A stretch of 64,000 nucleotides of DNA from Paenibacillus albidus (GTDB lineage Bacteria; Bacillota; Bacilli; Paenibacillales; Paenibacillaceae): NCBI RefSeq assembly GCF_014644435.1, contig NZ_BMKR01000025.1:1-64000 (forward strand), given 5' to 3'. Below are positions 58,873 through 64,000 of the stretch, one piece after another. The notes beneath the pieces are model-generated. The model had not been told where the DNA came from. It was given only the letters and a program-made list of their open reading frames with translations, and made no database searches. Position 1 is the first letter of the stretch. Each line of letters starts with the position of its first letter. Position numbers and translations under genes: made by a program.

Positions 58873-59766
58873 ATGAAGTATCGCAAGCTGGGCAGTACGG
58901 GACTTGAGGTATCCGTAATCGGAGTAGGAACCTGGCAGTTCGGGGGCGAATGGGGCAAGAATTTCGTGCAGGACGAAGTAGATGCCATACTTGATCAAGC
59001 GGGAGAGCTTGGCCTGAACCTGATTGACACGGCAGAGTGTTACGGAGATCATCTGTCAGAGCGTCTGATCGGTGATTATCTGGCCCGCCGCAAACGTGAG
59101 GATTGGATTGTGGCTACCAAATTCGGCCATCATTTTCAGGGGCATCTGGAACGCGAGCAGCTGTGGAGTGCGGATGAGGTATTGAAGCAACTGGATGATT
59201 CCCTGCGCGCACTGAAGAGTGAATATGTGGACCTCTATCAGTTCCACTCCGGAACGGATCAGCAATTCGACAATGACAAACTGTGGAGCATGCTGGACAG
59301 GCAGGTGCAGGCAGGCAAAATCCGCCACTTGGGCGTGTCCATCAGTGCATCGGGCAGCGGCCGGCATCAGACGGAATCGGCAAGTAGTGTGGGGGCCAGA
59401 GCCATACAGGTCGTGTATAACCGGCTCGACCGCCAGCCGGAAGAGGAGATTCTGCCGCTGTGCCTCCAGCATCAGTTGGGCGTATTGGCACGGGTGCCTC
59501 TGGCCAGCGGTTACCTGAGCGGCAAATACAAGCCGGGAGCCGTCTTCAGGCAGGGCGATGTCCGGGAGAGGCATAACCCGGATACCCGTCGCAATCAGCT
59601 GCAGGAGGTGGCCGAGATTGCGGCGAATGAAGTGCCGCCAGGGACGGATATGGCGCAATGGGCGCTGGCCTGGTGCCTGCGCCACTCCGCAGTCAGCGCA
59701 GTTATCCCCGGCTGCAAAAATGTACAGCAGGTCATTTCCAATGCGGCGGCAGCGGAGCTCCTGTGA
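58873..59766 (+). CDS. aldo/keto reductase
   Basis: A 297-residue NADPH-dependent oxidoreductase. The tetrad is seen as Asp/Tyr in NLIDTAECYGDHLSERLIGDYL, Lys in WIVATKFGHH and His in DLYQFHSGTD; the cofactor end is SAVIPGCKNVQQVISN. It starts KYRKLGSTGLEVSVIGVGTWQFGGEWG, typical of the AKR group including general stress proteins of the YccK/YqkF type. AGAGGTGG precedes the ATG. The substrate is unknown. Confidence 0.93.
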   Translation: MKYRKLGSTGLEVSVIGVGTWQFGGEWGKNFVQDEVDAILDQAGELGLNLIDTAECYGDHLSERLIGDYLARRKREDWIVATKFGHHFQGHLEREQLWSADEVLKQLDDSLRALKSEYVDLYQFHSGTDQQFDNDKLWSMLDRQVQAGKIRHLGVSISASGSGRHQTESASSVGARAIQVVYNRLDRQPEEEILPLCLQHQLGVLARVPLASGYLSGKYKPGAVFRQGDVRERHNPDTRRNQLQEVAEIAANEVPPGTDMAQWALAWCLRHSAVSAVIPGCKNVQQVISNAAAAELL

Positions 59767-59806
59767 AGTCTGCACCCTGATGTACCGGGCGGGCAGCGGG
59801 CTGAGG

Positions 59807-61318
59807 TTACAGCCGGAACAGCTCCGTGATCACCGGCCCTGCGGGGGGGGCGCTTAAGTGAAGCCAGCTGTTGGTCTCCGGGCTGTAACGGTAGTCCCGG
59901 CTCCATTCCTCTGCGTGCCGGGCCAGGTCCCGTACAGCGGAGATGATCCGCTGCACCTCCTGAAGGGTCATAATCGGATGGAGGGACAGCCGGATCCAGC
60001 CCGGCTTCAGGGACTGGTCTCCGGACTGGATCGCCTGAATGAAACGCGCGGACATTTCGGGACTGATTCCAAGCAAATGATGGCCATAAGGCCCGGCACA
60101 AGAGCAGCCGCCGCGGGCCTGGATGCCGTAGCGGTCGTTCAACAGCTTAACGGCCAGGTTATAGTGCATGTTGTCCATGATAAACGACACGATGCCGTGC
60201 CGCTGGGTCTGATTGCCTGCCAGCAGAGTGAGTCCCGGGATGCTGCGCAGTCCTGCGAGCAACTCCTGACACAATTCCTGTTCCCGGACTCTGATATAAT
60301 GGCCGCCTCCATCCATGGCTTCCTTCAGGCGGAGACAGAGCGCGGTGCGGAAGGCCTGGAGAAAACCGGGAGTTCCGCTGTCTTCCCGGACTTCTATATC
60401 GTCTATGTAACGCCGCCTGCCCCAGGAGTCAACCCAGACGACTGTACCGCCGCCGGGCTCATCGGGAAGCATGCTCCGGCAGAGACTGCCATCCATGATC
60501 AGAACCCCCTGGCTGCCGGGGCCGCCCAGGAATTTATGGGGCGAAAAGAAGATGGCATCCAGCTTCTCGGCCTGCGCCCGGGGGTGCATGTTGATCGGCT
60601 CATAGGGGGCGCTGGCGGCAAAATCGACAAAGCAAACTCCGCCATGCCGATGCATGGCTGCCGCGAGACTGGAATAAGGGGTCTGGATTCCGGTGACGTT
60701 GGAGCAGGCTGTGAACGAGCCGATTTTGAGGCGCCGGTGCCGATACTGCCGCAGCAGCGCTTCAAGCTGCCGGACGTCCGTGTTCCCGTCCGCCCCCGGC
60801 GGGACGGGAATGACATCTCCGACTCCTTCCTGCCAAGGCAGCAGATTAGAGTGATGCTCCATGTGAGTGGTGAAGATTACCGGACGTTCTTCACCGGATA
60901 TCCCCGGCAGGCCCGGTTTCATCCAGTCCGGGAGCTTAAGACCCATGAGGCGCTGCAGCTTGTTCACCGCCCCGGTGGTGCCGTTGCCGCAAAAAAGCAG
61001 GACGTCCTGTGGTCCTGCGTTGACATGCTTTTTAATAATACGGCGGGCTTCATGGTAAGCGAGGGTCATCGTTAATCCCGTAGTATTGGATTCGGTATGC
61101 GGATTGCTGACATAGGGGCCAAAGTTCTCCTGAAGCTTGCGTTCTATCGGTTCATATAGCCGTCCGCTGGCGGTCCAGTCGGCATATAACAACGGCTGTC
61201 TGCCATAAGGAGTGTCGATGGAATGCCGGATGCCGATAGTGTGTTCCCGAAATATTTCGAAATGCTCTTGCAGGGAGTCGGGTTTCTCTGCAGCAGAGGT
61301 ACGAGTGAAGCTTAGCAC
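59807..61318 (-). CDS. class V aminotransferase (cysteine desulfurase-like)
   Basis: A 503-residue PLP enzyme of the class V aminotransferase/cysteine desulfurase group. PLLYADWTASGRLYEPIE, TTHMEHHSNLLPWQEG, FVDFAASAPYEPINMHP and the PLP-lysine motif FFSPHKFLGGPGSQGVL are seen, and RGGCSCAGPYGHHLLG resembles the active-site cysteine loop of desulfurases. Some relatives are isopenicillin N epimerase-like. GTG 61318 lies seven bases after GGAGGG and is preferred over TTG 61324. A DsrE-like gene lies 130 bases upstream on the same strand, hinting at a sulfur-transfer pair; this is inference. Confidence 0.9.
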   Translation of the reverse strand: MLSFTRTSAAEKPDSLQEHFEIFREHTIGIRHSIDTPYGRQPLLYADWTASGRLYEPIERKLQENFGPYVSNPHTESNTTGLTMTLAYHEARRIIKKHVNAGPQDVLLFCGNGTTGAVNKLQRLMGLKLPDWMKPGLPGISGEERPVIFTTHMEHHSNLLPWQEGVGDVIPVPPGADGNTDVRQLEALLRQYRHRRLKIGSFTACSNVTGIQTPYSSLAAAMHRHGGVCFVDFAASAPYEPINMHPRAQAEKLDAIFFSPHKFLGGPGSQGVLIMDGSLCRSMLPDEPGGGTVVWVDSWGRRRYIDDIEVREDSGTPGFLQAFRTALCLRLKEAMDGGGHYIRVREQELCQELLAGLRSIPGLTLLAGNQTQRHGIVSFIMDNMHYNLAVKLLNDRYGIQARGGCSCAGPYGHHLLGISPEMSARFIQAIQSGDQSLKPGWIRLSLHPIMTLQEVQRIISAVRDLARHAEEWSRDYRYSPETNSWLHLSAPPAGPVITELFRL

Positions 61319-61447
61319 GGGCAATCCCTCCAGCAGTAGGTTCTCTGAGATTGAAGCACCGGCGGTGCAGCCGTTTCTTCTTAGTCTCAGTATATGCCTG
61401 CCGGAGGAAATAGGTTAAAGCCCATGGGGGGACTATAGCGTCGGTGT

Positions 61448-61924
61448 TTAAATGAACAATTGCATGTCGCTTTCCAGAGCATCCTTCAAATAAGTGGCAG
61501 CATCGATAATCTCAACCTCAGGCAGGAATTCCTCCGCTTTGAAGCCCATGATCTCAACAGAGAGCTTGCAGGCGTAGAACTTTATATTCTTTTTGCGGGC
61601 GCCCTTGAGAAAATGAATCAGCTTGGGCGCACCCTGGTCTTCCATCATCTCCTCAAGCATGAGCCGCCCGAGTCCGCTGAAATTCATCCGCGACAGCGGC
61701 AGCTGCTCCGGTCCCTTTGGGGTAAACACATCCATTAGCTTCTCGTAGATCGTCTTGTCCTCAAGTGTCATTTTCTCCGGATCACGAATCAGAAACAGGC
61801 CCCAGAAGGCAAAAAACATCGTCACCTCGCACTCAATCTCCCTGGCGGTGTTTGCCAGAATCAATCCGGCCATTGCCTTGTCATATTCGCCGCTGAACAT
61901 CAGCAGATTCATTTTTTTGCCCAT
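61448..61924 (-). CDS. DsrE/DsrF-like family protein
   Basis: A 158-residue protein of the DsrE/DsrE2 fold. MNLLMFSGEYDKAMAGLILANTAREIECEVTMFFAFWGLFLIRD and the C-terminal FYACKLSVEIMGFKAEEFLPEVEIIDAATYLKDA (with a conserved Cys suited to sulfur carriage) are typical. GGAGG lies eight bases before ATG 61924, so the ATG at 61942 is rejected. Such proteins shuttle persulfide sulfur. Location upstream of the desulfurase-like gene fits that role. Confidence 0.88.
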   Translation of the reverse strand: MGKKMNLLMFSGEYDKAMAGLILANTAREIECEVTMFFAFWGLFLIRDPEKMTLEDKTIYEKLMDVFTPKGPEQLPLSRMNFSGLGRLMLEEMMEDQGAPKLIHFLKGARKKNIKFYACKLSVEIMGFKAEEFLPEVEIIDAATYLKDALESDMQLFI

Positions 61925-62034
61925 ATCCGAAAAGACCTCCATCCCTGTGCTGTGATGCCCTTAGTATGGTTATGTCTTTACGAAGTATGCCTGGTCACAG
62001 AAATGTGAACTTTGGGTTCGCGGGCTGCCCTAAC

Positions 62035-62060
62035 CTAAAAAAGCCCCCTTTCGGAGGCTT
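62035..62060 (-). terminator. terminator with GAAA tetraloop
   Basis: Read on the minus strand: AAGCCTCC, GAAA loop, GGGGGCTT, then TTTT. One mismatch in the stem. It ends the minus-strand transcript from the small membrane protein gene at 62100-62423. Confidence 0.88.
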
Positions 62061-62099
62061 ACAGCTCTTGCACTCTGATTATCCGGGATAGATCACGCT

Positions 62100-62423
62100 T
62101 TATTCTGACTTCGGAGCGGAAGTATCCGGTTCTGGTTCGGCGGGACGGCGTAGATCATAACTACGGGCAGCCCACCAGATGCTGCCGGTAAACAACACGA
62201 TGAGACCCAGAATAATGGCAAAACGCCAATCGCCTGCCTTGAAGTTAAGCTGGAGTACGGTCAATACCAGGGCAACCTGGGTCCAGACCAGCGTTCTGCG
62301 GCGAAAAGCGGCAATATTCCCGGCCATCTTCGGCATGCTGCGGATGATGCGGTAGGCAATGAAGACCAGGATCAGGGCAAAAATTGCCGTGCCGGCCAAT
62401 TCATAAGAAGTGAAAGCTTGCAT
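62100..62423 (-). CDS. small membrane protein, three predicted helices
   Basis: A 107-residue protein I do not recognise as a named family. Three hydrophobic helices are seen (ELAGTAIFALILVFIAYRII, TLVWTQVALVLTVLQLNF, FAIILGLIVLFTGSIWWAA), with a charged C-terminal tail (LRRPAEPEPDTSAPKSE). Candidate starts are 62471, 62432 and 62423; AAAGGA at ten bases favours 62423. It lies 44 bases after the GGDEF-EAL gene on the same strand. Confidence 0.75.
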   Translation of the reverse strand: MQAFTSYELAGTAIFALILVFIAYRIIRSMPKMAGNIAAFRRRTLVWTQVALVLTVLQLNFKAGDWRFAIILGLIVLFTGSIWWAARSYDLRRPAEPEPDTSAPKSE

Positions 62424-62467
62424 GGGTTCCATATCCTTTCGGTATCCCTTAAATTCTTTCGAGTGTA

Positions 62468-64000
62468 TCATATCATAAAGTTGCGGATTTCATCTGCAGG
62501 GAGCGGCTTGAAGAAATAAAAACCCTGAATGTTGGGACAGTGGTGTTTAATCAGAAAGTCAGCCTGTTCCGCGGTTTCGACTCCCTCGGCAATCAGATCA
62601 TAATTCAGCTGTGAAGCTACGAAAACAATGGATTTTATAATGGTCTCATCAATCGTGCTGATCCCGATGCCTGAAATGAAGGTCCGATCAATTTTGATCT
62701 TGTTGACGGGAAAATGCTTCAAATAATTCAGCGAGGAATATTTGGTGCCGAAATCGTCAATGGACACCTTGATCCCGCAGTCGCGCATTTGCTGAAGCAG
62801 TGGGAAATGTTCTTCCAGTAAGGCTGTGCTTTCTGTAATCTCAAATTCCAGCACCTCTGTATCCAATTGATATTGGTCCAGTACAGCGAACAAATCCTCA
62901 ATGAGATTGCGGTTGTAAAAACAGCTGTTGGAGATATTGATGGACGTCCGCAGCAGCGCCAGCCCTTCTTCCCTCCAGCAGCGGAGCTGGCTGCAGACCT
63001 CCCGCAGGACCCAATCCGTCAGCTGTGTCATTAATCCGGCTTCCTCTACCGCAGCAATAAAGGTGCCGGGGCCAATCAGCCCCTTTTCAGGATGATTCCA
63101 GCGGATCAGGGCTTCCATGCCAATCATTTCGCCGCTGATAGCGTTGATCTGGGGCTGGTAATGAAGCACGAACTCTTTACGCTCCAGTGCGGTATGCAGG
63201 TATTTAGAGATCATTTTTTGCTGCTCCAGCTTCTCCCGCAGCTCCTGGTTAAAAAGGAAATAGCCAGCTTTCTCCTGCGACTTGGCCTGATACATGGCGA
63301 TATCGGCGAATTTCAACAGATCCTCTTTATTCCGCGAGTGTTCCGGGTAGAGGGAGATTCCTATGCTGGTCGACATGCTGATCTGAGCCCCCTCAATCTC
63401 AGCTGTCTCTGCGACCAGCTCACTGATACGTCCGGCTATGACAGGGATGTCTTGCTGGGGCAGGTTCGCATACAGCATCACGAATTCATCACCGCCTGTG
63501 CGGGCGAAGTGAGTGAAGGGCAGAATGCCGGTATTCAGCCGCTGAGCCATGGTCTTGATGACCTGATCCCCCGTAAAATGGCCAAGGGAGTCGTTGATTT
63601 CCTTGAATTTGTTGAAGTCGAAAAAGAACAGGGAGTAGGTCTGTCCGGGCTTTGCAGATTGCAGCAGGCGTTCAAATTCATCCATGAAATACCTGCGGTT
63701 CGGGATTTCGGTCAGTGGATCGAAATGGGCCAATCGCTCATACATCCGTTTGGACTCACGAAGGTCGTGGGTCCGCATGTTGACCATCCGCTCCAGTTCA
63801 CGGTTAAAGCGGCTTTGATGCCAATAAATATAGACAATAAAAGCAATGATCAGGAGGAAGGCAAGATCTATCCAGAGTACACCCAGCAGCAGCTCTAGTC
63901 TTTTGTGGGGCTGAATGGATACACCCATCAGCCAGTGCTGGTTATAGAGCTGGACGGGTACAGTGATCTGCTTGTGCGGATCGGGAGGATTCAGTTGCCC
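62468..64000 (-). CDS. GGDEF-EAL cyclic-di-GMP protein, N-terminus cut by window end
   Basis: The frame is open to the window end (510 codons). The first visible residues (QITVPVQLYNQHWLMGV) look like the end of an extracellular CHASE/Cache sensor, followed by a transmembrane helix (LLGVLWIDLAFLLIIAFIVYIYW). The GGDEF domain has an intact TGGDEF at 63496-63482 and the EAL domain an intact MEALIRW (EAL at 63116-63108) plus DDFGTKYSSLNYLKHFPVNKIKIDRTFI and GVETAEQ. Both synthesis and breakdown of c-di-GMP are therefore chemically possible; the net activity cannot be told from sequence. Confidence 0.93.
   Translation of the reverse strand, partial: GQLNPPDPHKQITVPVQLYNQHWLMGVSIQPHKRLELLLGVLWIDLAFLLIIAFIVYIYWHQSRFNRELERMVNMRTHDLRESKRMYERLAHFDPLTEIPNRRYFMDEFERLLQSAKPGQTYSLFFFDFNKFKEINDSLGHFTGDQVIKTMAQRLNTGILPFTHFARTGGDEFVMLYANLPQQDIPVIAGRISELVAETAEIEGAQISMSTSIGISLYPEHSRNKEDLLKFADIAMYQAKSQEKAGYFLFNQELREKLEQQKMISKYLHTALERKEFVLHYQPQINAISGEMIGMEALIRWNHPEKGLIGPGTFIAAVEEAGLMTQLTDWVLREVCSQLRCWREEGLALLRTSINISNSCFYNRNLIEDLFAVLDQYQLDTEVLEFEITESTALLEEHFPLLQQMRDCGIKVSIDDFGTKYSSLNYLKHFPVNKIKIDRTFISGIGISTIDETIIKSIVFVASQLNYDLIAEGVETAEQADFLIKHHCPNIQGFYFFKPLPADEIRNFMI

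Noticed and set aside
59858..61075. 405-codon plus-strand frame opposite the class V aminotransferase
   Set aside because: Shadow of a gene with full PLP-enzyme motifs; no ribosome-binding site or family.

Overview
The window looks like chromosomal DNA of a Paenibacillus-type Firmicute. Three things point there: moderate-GC coding sequence with strong purine-rich ribosome-binding sites, several carbohydrate ABC transporters controlled by YesM/YesN-type two-component systems, and lineage-typical genes (futalosine-pathway menaquinone genes, peptidase T, an MhqR-type quinone regulon, class D sortase). The species is an inference; no rRNA or tRNA gene is present to confirm it.

Layout. 1-258: 3' end of an IS200/IS605-type tnpB and its right end. 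411-1883: a folded leader RNA and hxlAB, the ribulose monophosphate formaldehyde-fixing pair. 1910-11882: a polysaccharide locus with a cupin protein and a heparinase II/III-like protein on the minus strand, and two sugar permeases, a YesM-like kinase, a YesN-like regulator and a solute-binding lipoprotein on the plus strand. 12006-14917: HxlR-type regulator, Old Yellow Enzyme homologue, pepT. 15009-16661: class D sortase and a TasA/camelysin-like surface protein ending in LPETA. 17217-17890: thirteen 51-bp tandem repeats behind a luciferase-like oxidoreductase gene. 19072-27118: a disaccharide phosphorylase operon (LacI regulator, binding protein, two permeases, and a GH65 phosphorylase fused to beta-phosphoglucomutase).

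27153-35578 holds housekeeping and accessory genes: DinB-like protein, truncated LacI, LysR with aldehyde dehydrogenase, CynX-like MFS, aldo/keto reductase, EamA transporter, flavin reductase and an FUSC-type protein. 35696-39729: potABCD with a structured leader. 39740-42542: a visibly AT-richer block encoding a PhoX-type phosphatase with its own tatA-tatC. 42911-45334: methyltransferase and mqnD-mqnB. 45501-48494: an MhqR-type stress regulon (marR, doxX, dioxygenase, hydrolase) with matching palindromic operators. 48645-53961: AAA ATPase, YbhN-like membrane protein, a fused EcfA-EcfT protein, EcfA and divergent bioY. 54091-64000: cytoplasmic alpha-amylase, a possible frameshifted small gene, DUF72 protein, metallo-beta-lactamase-fold protein, TVP38-like protein, aldo/keto reductase, a class V aminotransferase near a DsrE-like protein, a small membrane protein, and a GGDEF-EAL protein cut by the window end.

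Recurring themes are sugar import coupled to intracellular cleavage, and electrophile defence (hxlAB, HypR/YodB-like regulator with Old Yellow Enzyme, the mhq cluster, aldehyde dehydrogenase). The non-coding space also carries several palindromic repeat families (17217-17890, 42560-42880, 46640-46765, and a hairpin pair at 31756 and 56011). The best candidates for undescribed elements are the hxlA leader RNA, the 51-bp array, and the potA leader.
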